NCBI RefSeq assembly: GCF_000025965.1
Contig: NC_006513.1
Location: forward strand, 1,674,001 to 1,738,000
Source: Aromatoleum aromaticum EbN1
Lineage (GTDB): Bacteria; Pseudomonadota; Gammaproteobacteria; Burkholderiales; Rhodocyclaceae
Length of the DNA stretch: 64,000 bases
Direction of reading: 5' to 3'
Both the position numbers and the translations under genes were made by a program. Every line of letters begins with the position of its first letter. Positions within the stretch are counted from its first letter, which is position 1. The notes below the pieces were generated by a model, which worked only from the letters and a program-made list of their open reading frames with translations, searched no databases and was not told the DNA's origin. Shown piece after piece: positions 1 to 9,692 of the stretch.

Positions 1-240
1 ATGGCGCGCACGACCCATCCCGCCTACACTGCGACGCAGCTCGCGCTGTTCACGAGCCTGATGGCGATGCCGCGCACGTTCATCAACGCCTCGGCCGGCT
101 GGCTGGTCGAGCGCATGGGCTGGTACGATTTCTTCTGGGCATGTTTCTTCCTCGCCATTCCGGGCATGCTGCTGCTGTTGAAGATTGCGCCGTGGAACGG
201 CGAAGCGAAAGCGGTCGCCGTGATGCCGGGCCGCGCCTGA
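1..240 (+). CDS. C-terminal part of an AmpG-like MFS permease (cut by window edge)
   Basis: The reading frame is already open at the first base, so this is probably only the last 79 residues of a longer gene. It contains a hydrophobic helix near residues 40-60 (FFWACFFLAIPGMLLLL) and the preceding stretch LFTSLMAMPRTFINASAGWL. That stretch resembles the last two transmembrane helices of AmpG-type muropeptide permeases, which bring anhydro-muropeptides into the cytoplasm for cell-wall recycling. The ATG at base 1 falls inside the membrane domain and is unlikely to be the real start. The next gene begins 14 bases after the stop, so the two may be co-transcribed. The family call rests on memory of AmpG C-termini. 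Confidence 0.6.
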   Translation: MARTTHPAYTATQLALFTSLMAMPRTFINASAGWLVERMGWYDFFWACFFLAIPGMLLLLKIAPWNGEAKAVAVMPGRA

Positions 241-253
241 CAGGCCACATGTC

Positions 254-988
254 ATGACGACCGCCCCTTCCGTCCGCACCCTGATCGCCGCTGCCCGCAC
301 CTTGGCCCGGGAAGTCGACGGCATGCGCTTCGCGCCCCCCGTCAGCCACGTCTACAACCCGCTCGACTACGCGTGGACGATCCACGAGAGCTATCTGCGC
401 CGCTATGGCGCCGGGCCCAAGCGGGTGCTGTTCATCGGCATGAATCCGGGCCCGTTCGGCATGACCCAGACCGGCGTGCCGTTCGGCGAAGTCGCAGCGG
501 TGCGCGACTGGCTCGGGCTGGCCGGCGCGATCGGCAAACCAGCAGAGGAAAACCCGAAGCGTCCGGTCGAGGGCTTCGCGTGCCCGCGCTCCGAAGTCAG
601 CGGGCGCCGCCTGTGGGGACTGTTCCGCGAACGCTTCGGCACGCCGGAAGCGTTCTTCGCCAGCCACTTCGTCGCCAACTACTGCCCGCTGACGTTTTTC
701 GCCGAAGGCCGCAACCTCACGCCGGACAAGCTTCCACCCGCCGAATCCGGGCCACTGCTGGCGGCCTGCGACGAACACTTGCGCCGCGTCGTCGATGCAC
801 TGGAACCGGAATGGGTGATCGGGGTCGGCGCCTGGGCGGAAAGCCGTGCCGCGGAGGTGCTCGCCGGCCGGCCGCTGCGCGTCGCGCGCATCCTCCACCC
901 GAGCCCGGCCAACCCGACAGCGAACCGTGGCTGGGCCGAAGCGGCGACCCGCCAGCTCGAAGCACTCGACATCTGGACTCCCTCCTAA
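254..988 (+). CDS. SMUG1/SMUG2-type uracil-DNA glycosylase
   Basis: A 244-residue protein of the family-3 uracil-DNA glycosylases, which remove uracil and oxidised pyrimidines from DNA and start base-excision repair. The two active-site motifs are visible: GMNPGPFGMTQTGVPFGEV at about residues 62-80 and HPSPANP at about 215-221, the minor-groove and uracil-contacting loops. The conserved GFACPRSEVSGRR stretch lies between them. Length fits bacterial SMUG proteins. It follows the AmpG-like gene by 14 bases and precedes the carbonic anhydrase gene by 19 bases. The metabolic link between these neighbours is not obvious. Confidence 0.88.
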   Translation: MTTAPSVRTLIAAARTLAREVDGMRFAPPVSHVYNPLDYAWTIHESYLRRYGAGPKRVLFIGMNPGPFGMTQTGVPFGEVAAVRDWLGLAGAIGKPAEENPKRPVEGFACPRSEVSGRRLWGLFRERFGTPEAFFASHFVANYCPLTFFAEGRNLTPDKLPPAESGPLLAACDEHLRRVVDALEPEWVIGVGAWAESRAAEVLAGRPLRVARILHPSPANPTANRGWAEAATRQLEALDIWTPS

Positions 989-1007
989 TCACTGCCGAGA
1001 CGAAACG

Positions 1008-1667
1008 ATGCACGAAATCGATCAGCTGTTCACCAATAACCGCAACTGGTCCGAGCGCATCCGCGGCGAGGATCCCGCCTATTTCCGCCGCCTCGCGAAC
1101 CAGCAGTCGCCGCAATACCTGTGGATCGGCTGCTCCGACAGCCGTGTGCCGGCAAACCAGATCATCGGCCTCGCACCGGGCGAGGTCTTCGTCCATCGCA
1201 ACGTCGGGAACGTCGTCGTCCATACCGATCTCAACGCACTGTCGGTGATCCAGTACGCCGTCGACGTCCTGCAGGTCAAGCACATCCTCGTCGTCGGCCA
1301 CTATGGCTGCGGCGGCGTGAGTGCGGCGCTCAACAACAGCCGGCTCGGCCTGATCGACAACTGGCTGCGCCACGTGCAGGACGTGCGCGACCTGCACGAG
1401 ACGATGCTGGCGGCGATCGAAGATCCGCTGCAGCGCATCAACCAGCTGTGCGAGCTCAACGTGATGCAGCAGGTCGTCAACATCAGCCAGACTTCGGTGC
1501 TGCGCGAAGCGTGGGAACGCGGCCAGCCGGTGATGCTGCACGGCTGGTGCTACGGCCTGTGCGACGGGCTGGTGCGCGATCTGGGAGTCAGCGCGACGTG
1601 CCGCAGCGAAGCGCTGGAACGTTACCGCGACGCGGTGAACGCTGCGCTGCGCACGAAGCCCCGCTGA
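1008..1667 (+). CDS. can: beta-class carbonic anhydrase
   Basis: A cytoplasmic zinc enzyme that interconverts CO2 and bicarbonate, supplying bicarbonate to carboxylases. The 219-residue length matches Can of E. coli. The zinc ligands Cys42, His98 and Cys101 and the Asp44-Arg46 dyad (CSDSR, HYGCGG) are all present. The frame is open further upstream, but I chose the ATG at 1008 because it gives the family N-terminus (MHEIDQLFTNN) and does not overlap the preceding glycosylase gene. Confidence 0.95.
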   Translation: MHEIDQLFTNNRNWSERIRGEDPAYFRRLANQQSPQYLWIGCSDSRVPANQIIGLAPGEVFVHRNVGNVVVHTDLNALSVIQYAVDVLQVKHILVVGHYGCGGVSAALNNSRLGLIDNWLRHVQDVRDLHETMLAAIEDPLQRINQLCELNVMQQVVNISQTSVLREAWERGQPVMLHGWCYGLCDGLVRDLGVSATCRSEALERYRDAVNAALRTKPR

Positions 1668-1704
1668 GACCGGGGCAGTTGCGGCCGGCCCGCTTCATCG
1701 CGGA

Positions 1705-3876
<2,172 letters not shown>

Positions 3877-3988
3877 GTCTGATTCAGACCTTCGTGGGTC
3901 TTTCTTGTGCGCTCAAAAACCTGCCGAAGCAGTCAGGTCGCGGCGTGAAAAATCGAAGCTGGTATCTACCGGATTACCGTTAAGCGGC

Positions 3989-4011
3989 TTGTCCACATAT
4001 TCTGTGGATAA
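3989..4011. promoter_or_regulatory. pair of inverted DnaA boxes
   Basis: TTGTCCACA and TGTGGATAA face each other across five bases (ATATTC region), forming a nearly palindromic pair. The second matches the TTATNCACA consensus exactly on the minus strand; the first has one mismatch. A further degenerate copy, TGTGAACAG, follows immediately. Close spacing is typical of origins and of DnaA-controlled promoters. Confidence 0.6.
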
Positions 4012-4177
4012 CTTTGTGAACAGCTTGGGTGAAACGCCCTGAATCCGGTATGCAGCAAGCCATTCAGTCACTTTGCCTTAACACTGAGCAAATTTTTCTT
4101 CATGATTTTCAGTGACTTATTCTAGGAGCGTAATATCGGGAGCGCTTGTGGCACAGTTTCGGCCCGGAACGGCACAG

Positions 4178-4186
4178 TGTGCATAA
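4178..4186 (-). promoter_or_regulatory. single perfect DnaA box
   Basis: TGTGCATAA is the exact complement of TTATGCACA and so fits TTATNCACA. It lies 170 bases from the inverted pair, next to the AT-rich run CTAAATATTTTCTTC. Confidence 0.5.
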
Positions 4187-4330
4187 GTCAAGCTGTTTCT
4201 AAATATTTTCTTCTTGACAGCCGCCGTTCGGCGCAGGGCCTCCGATGTCGTGAAGGCACCGCTCCCGGGAACGGAAACCACCCGTCGCAGCGCGACAGGC
4301 CGGGGGGTGGGGCAGTTTCCGATACCGCGC

Positions 4331-5401
4331 TCAGCGTCCGCCGCGCAATTTGCGGCTGTGCTGATGCACGGTGTCGACGAGCACCGATACCGCCTCAGGG
4401 GGGGTGAACTGCGAGATGCCGTGGCCGAGGTTGAACACGTGCCCGGGGTGCGGGCCGAACGCGTCGAGCACTCGCTTCGCCTCGGTCGCAATCGTTTCGG
4501 GCGGTGCAAACAGGATCGCCGGATCGAGATTTCCCTGCAGCGCAACCTTGTCCCCGACGAGCGCGCGGGCACGGCCGATATCCATTGTCCAGTCGAGTCC
4601 GACCGCATCGCAGCCGATCGCGGCGATGCTCTCGAGCCACAGGCCGCCGCCTTTGGTGAACACGATGCTCGGTATACGCTCGCCGTCGCGCTCGCGGATC
4701 AGGCCGGCGACGACGCGCTCGAGGTAGGGCAGCGAGAACTCGCGATAAGCCGCTTCCGACAGCACGCCGCCCCAGGAATCGAACACCATCACCGCCTGTG
4801 CCCCCGATTCGATCTGCGCGTTGAGGTAGGCGACGACCGAGTCGGCAGTGACGCGCAGCACGTGATGCAGCAGGTCGGGCCGGGTATAGGCCATGGTCTT
4901 GATGCGGCGATAGTCGTCGGACGAGCCGCCTTCGACCATGTAGCAGGCGAGCGTCCAGGGGCTGCCCGAGAAACCGATCAGCGGCACGCTGCCACCGAGC
5001 GCGCGGCGGATCTCGGCGACCGCATCCATGACGTATTGCAGTTCGGCGTGCGGATCGGGCGCGACCAGGTTGCGGATTTCCCATTCGTCGCGCAGCGGGC
5101 GCTCGAAGCGCGGGCCTTCGCCTTCGGCGAAGTACAGCCCCAGTCCCATCGCATCCGGCACCGTGAGGATGTCCGAGAACAGGATCGCCGCGTCGAGGTC
5201 GTAGCGTGCCAGCGGCTGCAGCGTGACTTCGCACGCGAGCGCCGGACTCTTGCACAGGTCCAGGAAGCTGCCGGCGCGGCGCCGCGTCTCGCAGTATTCG
5301 GGCAGGTAACGCCCGGCCTGGCGCATCATCCAGAGCGGCGTGTAGTCGGTGGGCTGGCGCAGCAGCGCGCGCAGGAAAGTATCGTTCTGGAGACGGCTCA
5401 C
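4331..5401 (-). CDS. hemE: uroporphyrinogen III decarboxylase
   Basis: Converts uroporphyrinogen III to coproporphyrinogen III in heme synthesis, in the cytoplasm. The frame is open to 5482, but I place the start at the GTG at 5401. It is preceded by AAAGGACG at proper spacing and gives the family N-terminus [21 protein letters not shown]. The resulting 356 residues match the E. coli length. The substrate-binding motif [13 protein letters not shown] and the [12 protein letters not shown] motif are present. Heme demand links it loosely to the cytochrome genes elsewhere in the window. Confidence 0.95.
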   Translation of the reverse strand: MSRLQNDTFLRALLRQPTDYTPLWMMRQAGRYLPEYCETRRRAGSFLDLCKSPALACEVTLQPLARYDLDAAILFSDILTVPDAMGLGLYFAEGEGPRFERPLRDEWEIRNLVAPDPHAELQYVMDAVAEIRRALGGSVPLIGFSGSPWTLACYMVEGGSSDDYRRIKTMAYTRPDLLHHVLRVTADSVVAYLNAQIESGAQAVMVFDSWGGVLSEAAYREFSLPYLERVVAGLIRERDGERIPSIVFTKGGGLWLESIAAIGCDAVGLDWTMDIGRARALVGDKVALQGNLDPAILFAPPETIATEAKRVLDAFGPHPGHVFNLGHGISQFTPPEAVSVLVDTVHQHSRKLRGGR

Positions 5402-5500
5402 GGTTACGTCCTTTAGTCTGCCGGTTCGAGGCAAAGCGCAATTATCCGCGTTTTGCGGCGTCATGCCGACCCCGCCCTGCAATGGCGCGGCGGGTCCGCC

Positions 5501-6958
5501 TCAGCGCCGCCAGAACACGGGCGTCAGCACGACGAGCAGCGTGAAGATTTCGAGTCGTCCGAGAATCATCGTGAACGCCAGTGTCGCGGTCTGGAAATCG
5601 TTGAGGCCGGCGTAATTGGACGCCGGGCCGATCGCACCGAGTCCGGGGCCGGTGTTGTTGAGGCATGCGACGACCCCGGAAAAAGCGGTGATGATGTCGA
5701 GGCCGGTGGCCGTGAGCACCAGCGTCAACGCGACGATGCTCACCATGTACATGAAGCTGAAACCCAGCACTGCGTGCAGGATGTCCTCCGACACCGGCTG
5801 GCTCCCCAGGCGCACCGGATGCACTGCATTCGGGTGCAGCGAGCGGACGATCTCGCGGTACACCTGCTTGTACAGGATGATCGCCCGCATCATCTTCATG
5901 CCACCGCCAGCGGAACCGGAACAGGCGATGAAGCTGCCGAGGAACAGGATCCACATCTGCGCGAACATCGGCCACAGCGTGTAGTCGTAGATCGTGAGCC
6001 CGAGCGACGTGGACATCGACACGACATGAAACGCGACATAGCGCAGCGTATTGAGGAAGCCGGCGTGGGCCTCGACGCTCATCAGATAGGCGGTCAGCAC
6101 CGCGACGCTCGCGAGCAGCACGCCGAAATAGAACGGCAATTCGGGATCGGACAGGTACGGGCGCGCGCTGCGGCGCACCAGCGCGAGGTAGTGCGTCGCA
6201 TAGTTCAGTCCCGCAAGCAGCGCGAACGTGATCGCGACCATCTCGACGGGCACGCTGTTGAAATGGCCGAGCGAGGCGTCCTTGCTCGAGAAGCCCCCCA
6301 GGCCCGTCACCGAGAACGCGTGGATCAGCGCTTCCCAGCCGTCGAGGCCGGCGAGCCACAGGCTAAGCCCGCAGGCGGCAGTGAGCAGGATGTAGGCTGT
6401 CCACAGGCCTTTTGCCGTCTCCGTGATGCGCGGCGTGAGGCTCGACTCCTTCATCGGCGTCGGCACTTCGGCGCGGAACAGCTGCCGGCCGCCGATCCCC
6501 AGCAGCGGCAGGATCGCAACCACCAGCACGATGACGCCCATGCCGCCGATCCAGTGCATGAAGGTGCGCCACAGGTTGATCGATATCGGCATCCGGTCGA
6601 GGCCGCTGAGGATCGTCGCCCCGGTCGCGGTCAGGCCCGACACCGCCTCGAAGTAGGCATCGATGACGGACAGACCGGGCACATAGCCGAACAGCGGAAT
6701 CGCGCCGAAGACCGGCGTCACGACCCACGTCAGCGCGACGAGCAGGAAGCCGTCGCTCGGCTTCAGGTCGCGCTTGACGCGGCGCGTCAGCGCCAACAGC
6801 ACGACCCCGACTGCGCAGGTCAGAAGCACTGCGTGATCGAACGCGCGAGTCGCGCCGTCGTCAAGGAAAAACGACACCGCGAGCGGAAACCCCATCAGCA
6901 CACCGAACATCGTCACGATCAGGCCGAGGGCGCTGAGGACCGGGAAGTAGCTGCGCAT
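5501..6958 (-). CDS. trkH: potassium uptake channel subunit TrkH
   Basis: The inner-membrane subunit of the Trk potassium uptake system. The 485-residue protein has the repeated helix-pore-helix architecture of the family. The pore signatures AVSGLTATGATILSGLD, SVTGLGGFSSKD, CSGSAGGGMKMMRA and NNTGPGLGAIGP each supply a selectivity-filter glycine. It is the second gene after trkA on the same strand, three bases downstream of the trkA stop, so the pair is an operon. Confidence 0.95.
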   Translation of the reverse strand: MRSYFPVLSALGLIVTMFGVLMGFPLAVSFFLDDGATRAFDHAVLLTCAVGVVLLALTRRVKRDLKPSDGFLLVALTWVVTPVFGAIPLFGYVPGLSVIDAYFEAVSGLTATGATILSGLDRMPISINLWRTFMHWIGGMGVIVLVVAILPLLGIGGRQLFRAEVPTPMKESSLTPRITETAKGLWTAYILLTAACGLSLWLAGLDGWEALIHAFSVTGLGGFSSKDASLGHFNSVPVEMVAITFALLAGLNYATHYLALVRRSARPYLSDPELPFYFGVLLASVAVLTAYLMSVEAHAGFLNTLRYVAFHVVSMSTSLGLTIYDYTLWPMFAQMWILFLGSFIACSGSAGGGMKMMRAIILYKQVYREIVRSLHPNAVHPVRLGSQPVSEDILHAVLGFSFMYMVSIVALTLVLTATGLDIITAFSGVVACLNNTGPGLGAIGPASNYAGLNDFQTATLAFTMILGRLEIFTLLVVLTPVFWRR

Positions 6959-6961
6959 GAT

Positions 6962-8365
6962 CTACAGGAACGTGAAGCCGACCTGGAACAGCTTCTCGAC
7001 CTGGCGCACGAGCTTCTTGTGCGTGCAGAACACGATCACGTGGTCGCCGCCTTCGATCACGGTGTCGTGGTGCGGAATGACGACGCCGCGCCGCATCACC
7101 TTGCCGTCGGGACGCCGCTCCTCGCGCACGATCGCCCCGATCGTCGCGCCCTTCGGCAGCGCGATGTTCTCGATCGTGCGGCCGACGACGTTCGAGTCCT
7201 TCTCCTTGCCGTGCGCGATGATCTCCAGCGCTTCGGCCGCGCCGCGACGCAGGCTGTGCACGGCCACCACGTCGCCGCGCCGTACGTGCGCGAGCAGCGA
7301 GCCGATCGAGGTCTGCGCCGGCGAGATCGCGATGTCGATCGGCCCCCCCTGCACCAGGTCGGCGTAGCTGCGGCGGTTGATCAGCGCCAGGGTGCGGCGC
7401 GCACCCATCCGCTTCGCCAGCGACGTCGACATGATGTTGTCTTCGTCGTCGTTGGTCAGCGCGAGGAACAGGTCGACCTCGTCGATGCCTTCGTTCTCGA
7501 GCAGCTTCTCGTCGGTGGTGTCGCCGCGCAGCACCAGCGCCCGCCTCAGCTGCGTTGCGATCGCCTCGGCGCGGTGCTTGTCGACTTCGAGCACCTTGAC
7601 GTTGTAGTCCCCCTCGATCGAACGCGCGAGCCGCAGGCCGATGTTGCCGCCGCCGGCGATCATGACGCGTCGTGTGACCCGGTCCGAGCGGCGCATCTCG
7701 CGCATTACCTGGCGGATATGCACCGTCGCGGCGAGGCAGAACACTTCATCGCCGGGCAGGATCGTCGTATCCCCTTCGGGGATCAGCGGTTCGCCATGGC
7801 GGTAGATCGCCGCGATCCGCACTTCGATATTCGGCATGTGGTAGCGCAACGCCTTCAGCGGATGGCCCACCAGCGGCCCGCCTTCGAACGCCGTGACGCA
7901 GATCAGGCTGAGCACGCCGTCGGCGAATTCCAGCACCTGAAGCGCTTCCGGAAATGCGATTAGGCGCTTGATGTAGTCGGTGACGATCTGCTCCGGGCAG
8001 ATCGAGAAATCGACCGCGAAGTTGTCGCTGTTGAGCAGCTCCGGATGCTCGACGAAATCGGTCGAGCGCAGTCGCGCGATACGCGTCGGCAGGTTGAACA
8101 CCGTCTTCGCGACGCGGCACGCACAGAGGTTCGTCTGGTCCGACTGCGTCACCGCGATCAACAGGTCCGCGTCATCGGCACCGGCGTCGCGCAGCACCTG
8201 AGGCGACGCTCCGTTGCCGAGCACGGTTCGCAGCTCCAGGCGGTCGCGCAGGATTTCGAGGTGCTCGGGGTTGGTGTCGACGAGGGTGATGTCGTTCGCT
8301 TCGGAGACGAGGTTTTCCGCGACCGAGGCGCCCACCTGCCCGGCGCCGAGGATGATGATCTTCAC
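6962..8365 (-). CDS. trkA: NAD-binding Trk regulatory subunit TrkA
   Basis: The cytoplasmic ring subunit that gates TrkH according to bound NAD(H) or ATP. The 467 residues contain two RCK units, each starting with a Rossmann glycine motif: MKIIILGAGQVGASVAENL at the N-terminus and RRVMIAGGGNIGLRLARSIE in the middle. Each is followed by a TrkA-C domain. Length matches E. coli TrkA (458). It is transcribed before trkH with almost no gap. The upstream two-component pair is on the same strand, 79 bases away. Confidence 0.96.
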   Translation of the reverse strand: MKIIILGAGQVGASVAENLVSEANDITLVDTNPEHLEILRDRLELRTVLGNGASPQVLRDAGADDADLLIAVTQSDQTNLCACRVAKTVFNLPTRIARLRSTDFVEHPELLNSDNFAVDFSICPEQIVTDYIKRLIAFPEALQVLEFADGVLSLICVTAFEGGPLVGHPLKALRYHMPNIEVRIAAIYRHGEPLIPEGDTTILPGDEVFCLAATVHIRQVMREMRRSDRVTRRVMIAGGGNIGLRLARSIEGDYNVKVLEVDKHRAEAIATQLRRALVLRGDTTDEKLLENEGIDEVDLFLALTNDDEDNIMSTSLAKRMGARRTLALINRRSYADLVQGGPIDIAISPAQTSIGSLLAHVRRGDVVAVHSLRRGAAEALEIIAHGKEKDSNVVGRTIENIALPKGATIGAIVREERRPDGKVMRRGVVIPHHDTVIEGGDHVIVFCTHKKLVRQVEKLFQVGFTFL

Positions 8366-8444
8366 CGCCGGGATCTCCTGGAGCGCATTGCGGAGGCGCG
8401 CCCGTCAGCGGCCGGGAAGCCGCAGTTCGTGCCGCTGGCCGGGT

Positions 8445-9689
8445 TCAATTTTCCTCGCTCCGGCGTCCGGCCTGCAGGCCGAGCTGTTTGAGCTTGCGGT
8501 ACAGATGGGTGCGTTCGAGCCCGCTTTTCTCGGCCAGCCGAGTCATGTTGCTGCCTTCGAGGCGCAGATGATGCTCGAAGTACAGTCGTTCGAACGCCTC
8601 GCGCGCCTCGCGCAGAGGCTGGTCCAGGGACACGCCGACGTGACCTTCGGTGGAGGGGATCAGCAGCCGCCGAACGTCGGCGATGCCGATCTCCTCGTCG
8701 AGCGTGCCGAGCGCGAGCGACTTCACCGCGGCGCGCAGTTCGTTGTATCCACCGCTCCACGGCTGTGCGCGCAACGTATTTAGCGCGCCGGTCGAAAACT
8801 GCCGCCGCGGCACTTCGCCCGCCTCGACCAGATGCAGCAGCAGCTGTGCCGCGAGTTCGGGCAGGTCGTCGCGCACGTCGGCGATCGACGGCGGCGCGAG
8901 GCTGACTTCGAACAGCCGCGCGACGAGCGACTCCTCCCACCCCTCGCGGACCAGCGCCTCAAGCGTGTGGTCGGTCGCGACGACAAGGCGCAGGTCGTAG
9001 CGCTCGAGGCGCTCGAGCGCGAACGCCAGGTTCTTCTGCTGGGTGCGCGCCAGCCGCGACAGTTCGGGCACGAACAGGACGCCCCCCTGGCAGGCCTGCA
9101 GCTGGTTGACGTCGAGCGGCGGCGACACCGTGGACAGATCCAGCCAAGGCGCCCCTTTTGCCTGGAAACTGCGCCCCGCGAGCTCCGCGAGGCTGCCGGC
9201 GCCGATGCGCAACAGCAGCACGCGGGAAGTCACCGCGACCTGCTGGATCAGCCGCTGCAGCTCGCGCAGCGGCACCGAACGGGTAAAGGCGGCGAGCGTC
9301 AGCGGCGACGGCGCACCCGGTGCGGCCGGGCGCTGCAGCCCGCGCTTCACCGCGGCGAGCAGTTTTTGCAGGCCGATCGGCTTTTCCAGGTAGTCGATCG
9401 CCCCGATGCGCGTCGCCTCGACCGCGGTGTCGATCGTGCCGTGGCCGGACATCATCACCACCGGCATCGTCAGCTGCCCGTTGGCGGACCACTCCTTCAG
9501 CAGCGTGATGCCGTCGGTGTCGGGCATCCAGATGTCGAGCAGCACCAGGTCCGGGCGCGCGGCGTTGCGCGCGGTGCGAGCCGCGGCAGCGTTCTCCGCG
9601 AGCACGATGTCGTGCCCTTCGTCGCTGAGTATTTCGAAGAGCAGCTCGCGGATGCCGACTTCGTCGTCAACTATGAGTATGTTCGCCAT
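8445..9689 (-). CDS. NtrX-like response regulator with degenerate AAA+ domain
   Basis: A 414-residue response regulator paired with the NtrY-like kinase just upstream. The receiver domain (1-120) keeps the phospho-acceptor aspartate in VLLDIWMPDTDG and the conserved lysine (EKPIG). A C-terminal Fis-type helix-turn-helix (MTRLAEKSGLERTHLYRKLKQLGL) binds DNA. The central region, about 140-340, should be a sigma-54-activating AAA+ ATPase. I see no Walker A GExGTGKE and no GAFTGA loop: the Walker A place reads RIGAGSLAELAG. It probably does not remodel sigma-54 holoenzyme and may act as a plain DNA-binding regulator. The gene follows ntrY by three bases. Confidence 0.85.
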   Translation of the reverse strand: MANILIVDDEVGIRELLFEILSDEGHDIVLAENAAAARTARNAARPDLVLLDIWMPDTDGITLLKEWSANGQLTMPVVMMSGHGTIDTAVEATRIGAIDYLEKPIGLQKLLAAVKRGLQRPAAPGAPSPLTLAAFTRSVPLRELQRLIQQVAVTSRVLLLRIGAGSLAELAGRSFQAKGAPWLDLSTVSPPLDVNQLQACQGGVLFVPELSRLARTQQKNLAFALERLERYDLRLVVATDHTLEALVREGWEESLVARLFEVSLAPPSIADVRDDLPELAAQLLLHLVEAGEVPRRQFSTGALNTLRAQPWSGGYNELRAAVKSLALGTLDEEIGIADVRRLLIPSTEGHVGVSLDQPLREAREAFERLYFEHHLRLEGSNMTRLAEKSGLERTHLYRKLKQLGLQAGRRSEEN

Positions 9690-9692
9690 GGG

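Larger units (their letters stand above)
3877..4330. other. 454-bp AT-richer intergenic gap with DnaA boxes (candidate oriC)
   Basis: This gap between priA and hemE is visibly richer in A+T than its flanks, with runs such as AAATTTTTCTTCATGATTTT near 4090 and CTAAATATTTTCTTC near 4198. It holds two perfect DnaA boxes, TGTGGATAA at 4003-4011 and TGTGCATAA at 4178-4186. There is also a one-mismatch box TTGTCCACA at 3989-3997 and a weaker TGTGAACAG just after 4014. It must also hold the priA promoter. Whether it is the replication origin, a DnaA-titration site or a DnaA-regulated promoter cannot be decided from the window alone. Confidence 0.5.
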
